Origin: CAYHCE01 sp964355015
GTDB lineage: Bacteria; Cyanobacteriota; Cyanobacteriia; PCC-6307; Cyanobiaceae
Direction of reading: 5' to 3'
NCBI GenBank assembly: GCA_964355015.1
Contig: CAYHCE010000016.1
Location: 12,211 to 76,210 of the forward strand
DNA: 64,000 bases
Each line of letters opens with the position of its first letter. The stretch's first letter is position 1. The notes beneath the pieces were generated by a model. It was not told the DNA's origin, did not search any database, and worked only from the letters and a program-made list of their open reading frames with translations. Of this stretch, positions 37,487 to 46,465 are shown in pieces. A program made the translations under genes and the position numbers.

Positions 37487-38823
37487 TGGGAAGGCCAACG
37501 CGTGCTCGCTCTCTGGCGGTGTGGATGAACGGTGAACGGGTAGGCACCTGGTCGTTGCCGGCCAGGGGGCCTCAGGAGTTCAGCTACGACGACAGCTGGC
37601 TCCGCTCCAGTCAGTTCCGCCCGCTGTCGCTGTCGCTGCCCGCTGGCCTCGGGGCCACAACGCTCAGAGGCAGCGCCGTGGAGAGCTGGTTCGACAACCT
37701 CCTCCCCGACAGCGACGCCATCCGCCGCCGAGCCCAGGTCCGTTTTCAGGCCGCCAGCACCAGTGCCTTCGATCTGCTGGCCGATATCGGCCGCGACTGC
37801 GCCGGTGCCGTGCAGCTGTTGCCACCAGGCCAGGAGCCCAGCGGCATCGATCGCATCGAAGCCAGGCCTCTGACAGACCAGGAGATCGGCCAGCGCCTGC
37901 GCGGCATCACGGCTGCGCCAGCTCCAGGATCACTGGGCCCTGAGTCCGATGAGCTGCGGCTCTCGGTGGCCGGCGCTCAGGAGAAGACCGCCTTCCTGTT
38001 GCACGACGGCCAATGGTGTCTGCCGCTGGGCAGCACGCCAACCACCCACCTTTTCAAGCTGCCGATGGGGATCATCGGCGAAGGGCAGATCGACTTCACC
38101 ACTTCTGTCGAAAATGAGTGGTTGTGCAGCAGGATCCTGCATGCCTTCGGCTTGCCAGTGGCGAACACCGAGATCGGCCGTTTCGACGGTGAACGCTGTC
38201 TGATCGTTGAGCGTTTTGATCGCCGCCTACATTCCAGCGGGGACTATTGGCTGCGCCTGCCCACGGAAGACTGTTGCCAGGCAACCTCCACACCGGCTGC
38301 CAACAAGTACGAAATCAACGGCGGGCCAGGAATGGTGAGAATCGCAGAACTGCTGGCTCAGTCTTCAGAGCGCTGCGACATCTCAACCTTCTTCCAGGCG
38401 CAGGTGTTGTTCTGGATGCTGCGCGCCCTTGATGGCCATGCCAAGAACTTCAGCCTCTTTCTCAACCCTGGCGGTCGCTTCCAGCTCACGCCCCTCTACG
38501 ACGTGCTCTCCGCCTGGCCCGTGATCGGCCGCCGCAGTGGCCAGTGGCCACAACAACAACTCCGCATGGCCATGGCCTGGCATGGTGAAAAAGGCCGGTA
38601 TTACAAGCCTCTGGAGATCACCGCCCGGCGCATGCTGCTTACCGCTAAACAGCTGGGTCTTGCCGATGCAGCAGCAACCCTTGACGATCTGATCGCCCAG
38701 ACTCCAGGGGTGATCACAGCTGTGCGTTCCCAATTGCCATCTGGATTCCCAGCGGGCGTCGCCGAACCGGTGTTGACGGGCCTTGAAGCTGCAGCCACCC
38801 AGCTTCAGCGCCAACTGTTGTGA
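37486..38823 (+). CDS. hipA: HipA-family serine/threonine kinase toxin
   Basis: About 445 residues, a full-length HipA. The N-terminal subdomain has VWMNGERVGTWSLP and SWFDNLLPDSDAIRRRA. The kinase part has LSVAGAQEKTAFLL, a HipA-like loop, then CLIVERFDRRL, the catalytic LDGHAKNFSLFL and the metal-binding LTPLYDVLSAWPV. HipA kinases phosphorylate translation factors such as glutamyl-tRNA synthetase and arrest growth. All core residues look intact, so the toxin may be active. It overlaps hipB by one base and pglZ by one base, so toxin and BREX genes are physically coupled. Confidence 0.93.
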   Translation: MGRPTRARSLAVWMNGERVGTWSLPARGPQEFSYDDSWLRSSQFRPLSLSLPAGLGATTLRGSAVESWFDNLLPDSDAIRRRAQVRFQAASTSAFDLLADIGRDCAGAVQLLPPGQEPSGIDRIEARPLTDQEIGQRLRGITAAPAPGSLGPESDELRLSVAGAQEKTAFLLHDGQWCLPLGSTPTTHLFKLPMGIIGEGQIDFTTSVENEWLCSRILHAFGLPVANTEIGRFDGERCLIVERFDRRLHSSGDYWLRLPTEDCCQATSTPAANKYEINGGPGMVRIAELLAQSSERCDISTFFQAQVLFWMLRALDGHAKNFSLFLNPGGRFQLTPLYDVLSAWPVIGRRSGQWPQQQLRMAMAWHGEKGRYYKPLEITARRMLLTAKQLGLADAAATLDDLIAQTPGVITAVRSQLPSGFPAGVAEPVLTGLEAAATQLQRQLL

Positions 38824-41357
38824 TGCCTGCTTCCCCCGCTACGTCCCGCATCCACGAGAGCCTCGAAGCCACCCTCGCCCGCAAGCGCGTGGTGCTCTGG
38901 TACGACCCCAACGGTGAGTGGGCCTCCGAATTCGAGGGCTACGAGCCCGCCAGCGCCGAGAAGCTGCAGGTGGAGGGCAACGAGTTCTCCGTGAAGGTGG
39001 CGATCAGCCGCGCTCCGCTGGATCAGCGATTCCTGCTCTACCTCCCCTCCCCCAAGCCGCCGGAACCGGAGAACTGGCTGCTCGATCTGCTGCTGGCTGG
39101 CCATGAGTTCAAGGCCGACCGCGCCTCGCTCGACATCCAGGAAGCCGGCCTGACCCTGGAGTTCAAGGAGCTGGCCCAGCAGCACAAGGCCTTCTTCCGC
39201 TCGCCGGTGCGCTCCATCAAGCTCAAGGAGCTGCTGCGCCCCAACGACGACGAAGCCGCGGTGCGACTCAAGATGCTCGCCGTGCTGGCCAAGCAGCCGC
39301 CCGACATCGACAAGCTGCTGCTGCACGCCTTCAGCCAGCTCGATCCCGCAGACAAGGATGCCGACGACCCGGTGGAGGCCACCTACGGCAGCGCCCAGCT
39401 GAGCAGCCACTTCTGGCAGGCCGTGGCCGACAAGTTCGGCTACCGCACCCCTGAGCCCAACCTGCGCGACTTCGCGGTGGCCCTGTTCAACAGCATCAGC
39501 TCGATCGGCCCCGCCGCTGATCTGCAGCCCCATGCGCGGGTGTTTCTCAGCATCTGGAAAGACAGCCTCAAGGGCAGGGCGGCCTTTGAACAGTGGAGCG
39601 ACCATCTCGCCGCTGTGCTGCGGATCGAAGAGCAGCTCAGCGATGCCCCCGACACCTACGACCCCGGCGATGACGACAGCTATGAGCTGATCGAGCGCTA
39701 CGTGCTCAGCCGCCTGCTGCAGCGGTTCCAGGCAGACACGCCGGACACCGAGCTGCTGGAGACGATCCGCACCCGCAGCACCTCCTGCTGGTTTGAGAAG
39801 CACCAGCACGGCTACCGCGCCCTGGAGCAAGCCATCACCTTCCGACAGCTGCTCGCCAAAGCCGACCTGCAGGTGCCGAGCTTCGAGGAGGGTCTGCAGC
39901 GCTACTGCAACAGCTGGTGGCGGCTGGATCAGGCCTACCGCCGCTGCATCTTCCACGCCCGCACCTATCAACAGCCAGGTCTCTTCAAGCCGCTGCGCGA
40001 GTGGCTGGAGAACCAGTACGTAAACAATGTGCTGCTGCCGCTCACCAACCGCTGGAGCGATCAGGTGAGCCAGCTCAACGCCTGGAGCTCCAACGCCCTG
40101 CCGCGGCAGCAGGAGTTCCACATGCGCTATGTGCATGCGCCGCTCAGCTCCAGGGGCCTCAAGCGCCTGTTTGTGGTGATCTCCGATGCCCTGCGCTACG
40201 AGGCCGCCCGCGACTTCGCCGATCGCCTCAACAGCCAGGCCGGCAAGGGCTGGCAGGCCGAGGTGGAGGCCCTGCTCGGCGTGTTGCCTTCCTACACCCA
40301 GCTGGGCATGGCCGCCCTGCTGCCGGGCGCGCAGCTCGGCATCAACCCCGCCGATGGCACCGCCGTGGTGGACGGCCAGAGCGCCTCGGGCACCGACAAC
40401 CGCGACAAGATCCTCAGGACCTATGCCAGCGGTCGGGCCAAGGCGATCCAGGCGGAAGACTTCCTCAACCTGCCCACCACGAAAGAAGGGGCAGAGCTGA
40501 TCAAGGAGCACGACCTGATCGTTGTGTATCACAACCGCATCGACCGCATCGGCGACAAGCGCGAGAGCGAAGCCGACACCTGCCAGGCGGTGGAGCAGGC
40601 CTTCGAGGAGCTGGAGCTGATCCTGCGCAAGGTCACGAGCCTCAAGGGCAGCCAGGCGGTGATCACCGCCGATCACGGCTTCCTGTTCCAGCAGGAGCCG
40701 GTGGATGCCAACGACCGCTCGGCCTTCCCTGCCGCCCAGGAGCTGAGCATCAAGAACCGCCGCTTTGCCCTGGGCACCGGCATCCAGCCCAGCGCCGGCC
40801 AGAAGGTGTTCAACGCCGCTGAGCTGGGGCTTACTGGCAGCTGGGAGGCGGTGTTCCCCCTGGGCCTCGATCGCTATCCCCGTTCGGGCTCCGGCTCGCG
40901 CTTCGTGCATGGCGGCACCTCCCTGCAGGAAGTGGTGGTGCCGGTGATCAAGCTCCGGAAAGAGCGCAAAGACGAAAGTCGCGTGGTGGAGGCTGAGCTG
41001 TTGCGGGTGCCCGCCAAGATCACCACCAGCCGGCTGTCCTTCGGGCTGTTCCAGCTGGAGCCGGTGGAACCCCGCAAGCGTCTGCCATTGCAGCTGCGCA
41101 TCGGCCTCTACGCCAAGGCCGATGGGGCCCTGCTCTGCGAACCGCGCAGCGTGCGGCTGGATTCGGCGGCCAGCGAAGCACGCGAACGCGAGCAGCAGCT
41201 GATTCTCGAGCTCTCCAACGCCGCTGGCGACTACAACAACCAGCCGGTGGAGCTGCGCCTCGAGCAGCTGCTGGAGGGTGTCGCCACGCCCGTTCCCTAC
41301 AGGACTGTGGAGCTGAAGCTGCAGCGCCCCTTCGGCAGCGACTTCGACGACTTCTGA
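38823..41357 (+). CDS. pglZ: BREX protein PglZ (alkaline phosphatase superfamily)
   Basis: About 844 residues, the type 1 PglZ form. It begins MPASPATSRIHESLEATLAR and KRVVLWYDPNGEW. The phosphatase-superfamily core shows LFVVISDALRYEAARDFADR near residue 450 and VITADHGFLFQQEP near residue 614, the positions expected for metal-binding residues. PglZ is a core BREX component present in all BREX types. The start ATG overlaps the hipA stop (TGATG), a striking coupling between a toxin and a defence gene. The C-terminus ends GSDFDDF, shortly before the phd antitoxin gene. Confidence 0.95.
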   Translation: MPASPATSRIHESLEATLARKRVVLWYDPNGEWASEFEGYEPASAEKLQVEGNEFSVKVAISRAPLDQRFLLYLPSPKPPEPENWLLDLLLAGHEFKADRASLDIQEAGLTLEFKELAQQHKAFFRSPVRSIKLKELLRPNDDEAAVRLKMLAVLAKQPPDIDKLLLHAFSQLDPADKDADDPVEATYGSAQLSSHFWQAVADKFGYRTPEPNLRDFAVALFNSISSIGPAADLQPHARVFLSIWKDSLKGRAAFEQWSDHLAAVLRIEEQLSDAPDTYDPGDDDSYELIERYVLSRLLQRFQADTPDTELLETIRTRSTSCWFEKHQHGYRALEQAITFRQLLAKADLQVPSFEEGLQRYCNSWWRLDQAYRRCIFHARTYQQPGLFKPLREWLENQYVNNVLLPLTNRWSDQVSQLNAWSSNALPRQQEFHMRYVHAPLSSRGLKRLFVVISDALRYEAARDFADRLNSQAGKGWQAEVEALLGVLPSYTQLGMAALLPGAQLGINPADGTAVVDGQSASGTDNRDKILRTYASGRAKAIQAEDFLNLPTTKEGAELIKEHDLIVVYHNRIDRIGDKRESEADTCQAVEQAFEELELILRKVTSLKGSQAVITADHGFLFQQEPVDANDRSAFPAAQELSIKNRRFALGTGIQPSAGQKVFNAAELGLTGSWEAVFPLGLDRYPRSGSGSRFVHGGTSLQEVVVPVIKLRKERKDESRVVEAELLRVPAKITTSRLSFGLFQLEPVEPRKRLPLQLRIGLYAKADGALLCEPRSVRLDSAASEAREREQQLILELSNAAGDYNNQPVELRLEQLLEGVATPVPYRTVELKLQRPFGSDFDDF

Positions 41358-41405
41358 TGGCCTTAGTCCATGCCTAAGCTCAGCAAGCTGCCTGGTTGCG
41401 ACGCC

Positions 41406-41708
41406 ATGGAGACCACCCCCTCCGCACCTCACTCCGCGCCGCGAATCGTGAACGTGCATCAGGCGAAGACCAACCTGTCCCGCCTGATCGATGACGCCCA
41501 TGCCGGCGAGACGATCGTTCTGGCCAAGGCGGGCAAGCCCTGGGCGAGGCTGATGCCCCTCGCCCCACCACCGCCGCAACGCATCCCTGGGCGACTGCGC
41601 GGCCAGGGTCCCCTCCATGATCCCGATGCGCTGTTGGAGCCGATGGCTGCCGATGAGCTGGCGTCCTGGCAGGACAGCCCCCTGATCTCCAGGGCGCTCA
41701 CTCCATGA
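41406..41708 (+). CDS. Phd/YefM-type antitoxin
   Basis: About 100 residues with the Phd/YefM DNA-binding segment RIVNVHQAKTNLSRLIDDAH followed by AGETIVLAKAGKPWARLMPL, and a toxin-binding tail. Such antitoxins neutralise PIN-domain or Doc toxins and repress their operon. ATG 41406 is chosen since the domain follows closely; the in-frame start at 41370 is possible. It overlaps the VapC frame by four bases (41705-41708), the typical antitoxin-toxin arrangement, and lies between pglZ and brxL. Confidence 0.88.
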   Translation: METTPSAPHSAPRIVNVHQAKTNLSRLIDDAHAGETIVLAKAGKPWARLMPLAPPPPQRIPGRLRGQGPLHDPDALLEPMAADELASWQDSPLISRALTP

Positions 41709-42274
41709 GCAGCACAGCGGCCTACCTGCTCGACAGCCATGCGCTGCTGTGGTGGTGGTTTGATCCCGAGCGGCTTTCGGGCGCCGTGCAGGCATTGCTG
41801 ACGGATCCCACCAGCCAGATCCTGGTGAGCGCCGCCACGGTGTGGGAGCTGAGCCTCAGGCACCACCGCGGCAAGCTGCCCGAGCTGGCCAGCGCCATCG
41901 GCGATCTACCAGGCCTGCTCAAGGCCGATGGCTTCCAGGGCCTGCCGATCACAGCGGCCCATGGGCTCCGGGCTGGTGCCTATCCCCAGGCCCACCGCGA
42001 TCCCTTTGATCGGGTGCTGGCCGCCCAGGCGGAGCTCGATCGCCTGGTGCTGCTCAGCGCCGATCCCCAGCTCTCCACCTTTCCCTGCCAGGTCCCTGGT
42101 GAGATCGCATGGCTTCTGAGCCCACCCCCCTCGATCAGAAGATCCTTGAGCACTTCCCCGGCCTGGTGGTCCGCAAGGACCTCACCACCGAGCTCAAGCA
42201 GAACGCGGTGGTGCCCACCTACGTGCTCGAGTACCTGCTCGGCCAGCACTGCGCCACCGACGACCCCAGCCTGA
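41705..42274 (+). CDS. VapC-type PIN-domain toxin with run-on C-terminus
   Basis: The first ~130 residues are a normal PIN ribonuclease: LLDSHALLWWWFDPERLS with the first catalytic Asp, SAATVWELSLRHHRGK with the Glu, AHRDPFDRVLAAQAELDR and VLLSADPQLSTFP with the later Asp residues. Family members end just after this point. Here the frame passes QVPGEIAW and continues 166 bases inside brxL in another frame, making a Ser/Pro/Thr-rich tail. Adding one base near 42095 would give Gln-Val-Pro-Trp-stop. The catalytic domain itself looks intact, so activity is uncertain. Confidence 0.85.
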   Translation: MSSTAAYLLDSHALLWWWFDPERLSGAVQALLTDPTSQILVSAATVWELSLRHHRGKLPELASAIGDLPGLLKADGFQGLPITAAHGLRAGAYPQAHRDPFDRVLAAQAELDRLVLLSADPQLSTFPCQVPGEIAWLLSPPPSIRRSLSTSPAWWSARTSPPSSSRTRWCPPTCSSTCSASTAPPTTPA

Positions 42275-44193
42275 TCGCCGAGGGGCTGGAATCGGTGCGG
42301 CGCATCCTCGCCAGGCACTACGTGCACCGCAACCAGGCGGAGCTGGTGAAATCCACGATCAAGGAGCGCGGCAGCCACAAGGTGATCGACAAGCTCACCG
42401 TGGAGCTCAACGACAAGGGCGGCTTCTACGAGGTGGAGTTCACCAACCTCGGCCTCAAGAAGGTCCCCATTGATGTGGACTTCATCAAGCGCTACCCCAA
42501 GCTGCTGGTGGGCGGCATCTGGGCGATCACCGATGTGGAGTACGAACTCCCCACCGACCCCAAGGCCAGCCCCTGGCAGATCGCTTCGGTGAAACCGATC
42601 CAGGTGGCCGGCGTCGACCACGACGAGTTTCTCGCCGCCCGCGCCCGGTTCAGCACCGAGGAGTGGATGGATGTGCTGATGCAGAGCGTGGGATTCAATC
42701 CTGCGTACTTCAGCCGCCGCGCCAAGCTGCTCACCCTGATCCGCCTGATCCCGTTCTGCGAGCGCAACTACAACCTGCTGGAGCTGGGCCCCAAGGGAAC
42801 CGGCAAATCGCACGTCTACGCCGAGTTCTCGCCCCACGGGATGCTGATCTCGGGCTCGGAGGTCACCGCCCCGAAGCTGTTCGTCAGCAACGCCAGCGGC
42901 AAGATCGGCCTGGTGGGCTACTGGGACTGCATCTGCTTCGATGAGTTTGCGGGGAAGGACAAGAAGGTCGACAAGACGCTGGTGGACATCATGAAGAACT
43001 ACATGGCCAACCGCACCTTCTCGCGGGGGATCGAGCAGCTCACCGCAGAAGCCTCGATGGTGTTCATGGGCAACACCCTGAAGTCGGTGGCTTACATGCT
43101 CAAGCACTCCCACTTCTACGAACCCCTGCCTGACAAATACATCGACTCGGCCTTCCTCGATCGCATCCACGCCTTCAACCCCGGCTGGGAGGTGGCCCCG
43201 GTGCGCCACGAACTGTTCTGCACAGGCTACGGCTTCGTGGTGGATTACATCGCCGAAGTGCTCAAACACCTCCGCACCGAGGATTACACCGGCCTCTACA
43301 AGCCTTTCTTCGAGATCAGCTCCGAGGTCTCAACCCGCGACCAGACCGGCTTCGAGAAAACGTTCTCAGGCCTGATGAAGATCCTCCACCCCGATGGCAA
43401 GGCCAGCAAGGAAGAGATCGCCGAGCTGCTGGAGTTCGCGATGGAATGCCGTCGCCGGGTGCGGGAGCAGATTCTCCGGATCGACGACACCTTCCGAAGC
43501 CACGACTTCGTCTACCGTTCGCTCGATGGCGGCACCACGGTCACGGTGCTGACGCCGGAGGAGAAGCAGTTTCCGGCCTTTGCCGGTCCCAGGCCAGTGG
43601 CGGCAGCGGCAGGGGAGGCCACGGCCTCACCCGCCGCATCCCCCACCGCAGCCCCAGACGCTGCAGAGCCGAAACAGCACCACCTCGTGGTGCCCGAGAA
43701 CGCCAAGGGATGGAGTTACCGCCGCCTGTTCGGCGACTACCTGGTGGGAGCGCAGAAGATCGTGATCAAGGACCCCTACATCCGCGCCTTTCACCAGATC
43801 CGCAACCTGGTGGAGTTCCTGCGCATGGTCAACGAGATCACCCCCCTCGGTGACGAGGTGCGCGTCCACCTGATCACCGCCTCCGATTCCGAAACCCTGG
43901 AGAAACAGCACGACAACCTCACCCAGGTGGCGGAGTCGTTCAGCGGCACCGCCACCCCCTTCAGCTGGGAGATCGACGGCAGCCCCAACTTCCATGCCCG
44001 CAGCCTCAGCACCGACACCGGCTGGAAGATCAGCCTTGACCGCGGCCTGGACATCTTCCAGTGGTTCGAGTTCTCGGCCTTCAACGCCGCTGCCACACTC
44101 CAGGAGGCGCGCCTGATGAAGGGCTGTGAGCTGAGCTATTTCCACAGCCCTCCTCGGTTCGACACTGGAGACCCCATGGTCCTTCGCAGCTGA
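42109..44193 (+). CDS. brxL: BREX protein BrxL (Lon-related AAA ATPase)
   Basis: A 694-residue protein of type 1 BREX. The N-terminal part (KILEHFPGLVVRKDLTTELK) is followed by an AAA domain with Walker A GPKGTGKS at 227-234 and Walker B CICFDEF at 274-280, then FLDRIHAFNPGWEVAP. An Ala/Pro linker near residues 490-520 leads to a C-terminal domain (WSYRRLFGDYLVGAQKIVIK, DPYIRAFHQIRNLVEFL) that resembles the MIT_C/phospholipase-D-like domain. BrxL forms DNA-binding ring assemblies. Its ATG lies within the run-on of vapC. Only five bases separate its stop from the next gene. Confidence 0.94.
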   Translation: MASEPTPLDQKILEHFPGLVVRKDLTTELKQNAVVPTYVLEYLLGQHCATDDPSLIAEGLESVRRILARHYVHRNQAELVKSTIKERGSHKVIDKLTVELNDKGGFYEVEFTNLGLKKVPIDVDFIKRYPKLLVGGIWAITDVEYELPTDPKASPWQIASVKPIQVAGVDHDEFLAARARFSTEEWMDVLMQSVGFNPAYFSRRAKLLTLIRLIPFCERNYNLLELGPKGTGKSHVYAEFSPHGMLISGSEVTAPKLFVSNASGKIGLVGYWDCICFDEFAGKDKKVDKTLVDIMKNYMANRTFSRGIEQLTAEASMVFMGNTLKSVAYMLKHSHFYEPLPDKYIDSAFLDRIHAFNPGWEVAPVRHELFCTGYGFVVDYIAEVLKHLRTEDYTGLYKPFFEISSEVSTRDQTGFEKTFSGLMKILHPDGKASKEEIAELLEFAMECRRRVREQILRIDDTFRSHDFVYRSLDGGTTVTVLTPEEKQFPAFAGPRPVAAAAGEATASPAASPTAAPDAAEPKQHHLVVPENAKGWSYRRLFGDYLVGAQKIVIKDPYIRAFHQIRNLVEFLRMVNEITPLGDEVRVHLITASDSETLEKQHDNLTQVAESFSGTATPFSWEIDGSPNFHARSLSTDTGWKISLDRGLDIFQWFEFSAFNAAATLQEARLMKGCELSYFHSPPRFDTGDPMVLRS

Positions 44194-44198
44194 GTGAA

Positions 44199-46394
44199 TT
44201 GCGCTGCCACCTCCTGATCGGCCCTCCCGCCAGCGGCAAGACCACCCTGGCCCGGGCACTGGCGCCCCTGCTCAGTGGGCCTGGCGAACCAGCCGCGCTG
44301 GTGCTCTCCACCGACGCGATCCGCGCTGAGATCTTCGGCGATGCCGCGGTGCAAGGGCCCTGGAGCACCATTCAGCAGCTCCTGCACAAGCGCATCCAGG
44401 CAGCCGTTGCCGATGGCGTCCCGGTGATCGTCGATGCCACCCATGCCAGGCGGCCCTGGCGCCTGGCCCTCACCCAGGCGCTGCCGTTGCCGGCGCCGGT
44501 GGAGTGGATCGGCTGGTGGTTGTTCACCCCTCTGGCCACCTGCCTGGAGTGGAACCAGCGGCGCCCGCGCCTCGTACCCGAGCCGGTGATCAAGGAACTG
44601 GCGGCGGCCCTGGCCGATCCGAACTTCGAGCCCAGCCGCGCCGAGGGTTTCGCCGCCGTGGTGGCGCTGGTGCCCAGCCATCACGACGAACTGGAGCCTG
44701 TTCTGCGCGATGAACTGGCCCGCCTCGACCTCCGCATCCGCTCCGCAAACAACCGGGAGAAGCAGGTCGAGCTGCATGGCTATTCCCGCCTGCTGGATCT
44801 TGAACGCCTGCTCTACCTGCTGCGCCTGCTGAGCGGCTTCCCCGATCTGGCCGCCAACGATGCCGCCACCGCCGCCGATCTGGAGGCGATCGTCTCACCA
44901 CTCCCCGAGGGCGACGTGGCGGAGCGGGCTGCCGCCTTGCTGCAACGGCTGCACGGCACTTGCTATGGCGATGCAGCGGCCCTCCGCGACGACCTGGCCT
45001 GGCTGGAGCAGCAGGGGTTCACCGCCGCCCACCCAGTTGATGCCCCGATCCAGCTCGCCCCGCTGGCGCCGCTGTCCCCCACCGGAGGGGTGCATGGCGG
45101 CCACCCTCCCCTGGGGGATGCTCAGGTCTTCATCAGGGTCTTCACCCTGCTGCGCCATGTGCTGCAGCACCCGTTCGATCGGGAGCGCGGCAGCGATCTG
45201 CCCGCTCATCTGATCGCAGCAATGGAGGACATCCCCGGCGCCTACCTGCCGGGAGAAGCCGCCACCCTGCGCAAGGACCTGGAAAAGCTGCTCACGCCCT
45301 ACGGCTTCCGGGCGCGCAACGACAACGTGCGCCACGGCTATGCCCTGGGCACGGCGCTGCTGTCAGCGCCCCGCCTGCGGGAGATCCATGGGGTGGTGAG
45401 TCTGGCGGCCGCTCGCCTCGGTGATCCATCGGCGCAGGACCTGCTCGCTGAGCTGGAGGAGCGGCTGCGCTGGGGCGGGATCAGCCCCGATGCCTCCGCA
45501 CCGGTGCGCACCTACGCCAACCACTCGGTGGTGGATGCCGCCCTGGTGCGCCAGGATTCGCTGGCCGCCGAGCGCCACTCCTACCGGCAGGCGGAGGCAA
45601 TCGAAACGGCGATCCTCGAGCACCGGCGCGTGGTGCTGGAGCGTTTCGCCTCGGTGGCCAGCTTCCCTGACAGTCCTTCGGGTGAACTGCGGGTCTGGCC
45701 GCTGCAGCTGATCTTCCACAACATCGGCTGGTATCTCCTCTACGAAGAGGATGCCGTCGCCAAGCCGCAGGGGTTGATCCGCACCGAACGGCTGGATCGG
45801 CTGGCGCTGCGCCGCAGTGAGAGCCGCAACCGCCGCGGCGATGCCGTTCACCGGCAGGCCGTGGAGCGGGCCGGGCGACTGCTGCACCTCAGCGGCGGCA
45901 TCTACTGCGGCGACGACCTCAGCGAGCAACTGGCCCTCACCCGTGCCTCAGCGAAGGCAAGGGCCCAGCAGCTGGTGACCCTGCGCTTCTGCTGTGAGGG
46001 CTGGGCCTTCGCCTTCATCCGCGAGAGCGTGCTGCGCTTCCCGATCGAGCACACCCGCTTCTCCAAGCCCCTGGCCGGCGACAACTGGTGGCGTCACCCC
46101 AAAGCGCCCCATCTGCTGGAGCCCAACCCCGCCGGCGACAGCCACCCCTACCCGGTGGAACTCGACCTGCCACCCTGGACGGTGCGGCGGGATGTGGACC
46201 TGCGCAACTGGCTGCTGGGGTTTGTGGGAGGCATCCGCATCGAGGCGCCGGAGGCCATGCGCGAGGAGCACCAGGCCAAGGCGCGCGCCATCCTCGCTGC
46301 TTACGGCCCGGCGGAAGAAGCGAGCCAGGGCGGCCCCGAGAAGGAGGCAGAACCGGTGCTGACCTACTTCCCCAACCGCTTCCGACGCGATTGA
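44199..46394 (+). CDS. P-loop kinase (zeta/PNK-like) fused to HTH-WYL regulator
   Basis: About 731 residues with three visible parts. Residues 5-180 are a P-loop kinase: IGPPASGKTTLARAL at 7-21, then LSTDAIRAEIFGD and VIVDATHARRPWR, as in zeta toxins and polynucleotide kinases. Residues ~305-395 look like a winged HTH (VFIRVFTLLRHVLQHPF, LPGEAATLRKDLEKLLTPYG). Residues ~495-520 are a WYL motif (ELRVWPLQLIFHNIGWYLLY), with a WCX-like tail. This corresponds to a BrxR-type regulator carrying an extra kinase. TTG 44199 (CTG 44190 possible) starts five bases after brxL, so it is the last gene of the operon. Confidence 0.82.
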   Translation: MRCHLLIGPPASGKTTLARALAPLLSGPGEPAALVLSTDAIRAEIFGDAAVQGPWSTIQQLLHKRIQAAVADGVPVIVDATHARRPWRLALTQALPLPAPVEWIGWWLFTPLATCLEWNQRRPRLVPEPVIKELAAALADPNFEPSRAEGFAAVVALVPSHHDELEPVLRDELARLDLRIRSANNREKQVELHGYSRLLDLERLLYLLRLLSGFPDLAANDAATAADLEAIVSPLPEGDVAERAAALLQRLHGTCYGDAAALRDDLAWLEQQGFTAAHPVDAPIQLAPLAPLSPTGGVHGGHPPLGDAQVFIRVFTLLRHVLQHPFDRERGSDLPAHLIAAMEDIPGAYLPGEAATLRKDLEKLLTPYGFRARNDNVRHGYALGTALLSAPRLREIHGVVSLAAARLGDPSAQDLLAELEERLRWGGISPDASAPVRTYANHSVVDAALVRQDSLAAERHSYRQAEAIETAILEHRRVVLERFASVASFPDSPSGELRVWPLQLIFHNIGWYLLYEEDAVAKPQGLIRTERLDRLALRRSESRNRRGDAVHRQAVERAGRLLHLSGGIYCGDDLSEQLALTRASAKARAQQLVTLRFCCEGWAFAFIRESVLRFPIEHTRFSKPLAGDNWWRHPKAPHLLEPNPAGDSHPYPVELDLPPWTVRRDVDLRNWLLGFVGGIRIEAPEAMREEHQAKARAILAAYGPAEEASQGGPEKEAEPVLTYFPNRFRRD

Positions 46395-46465
46395 TCGGCT
46401 GGTTCTTCGCACGGGATCAGAGCTTCTTGCGGGGGCGGTTCTCACCTTCCTGTTCAGCCTGCTGA

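Noticed and set aside
38805..41795. 996-codon minus-strand ORF
   Set aside because: Antisense to pglZ and the phd/vapC genes, which have clear family motifs on the plus strand.
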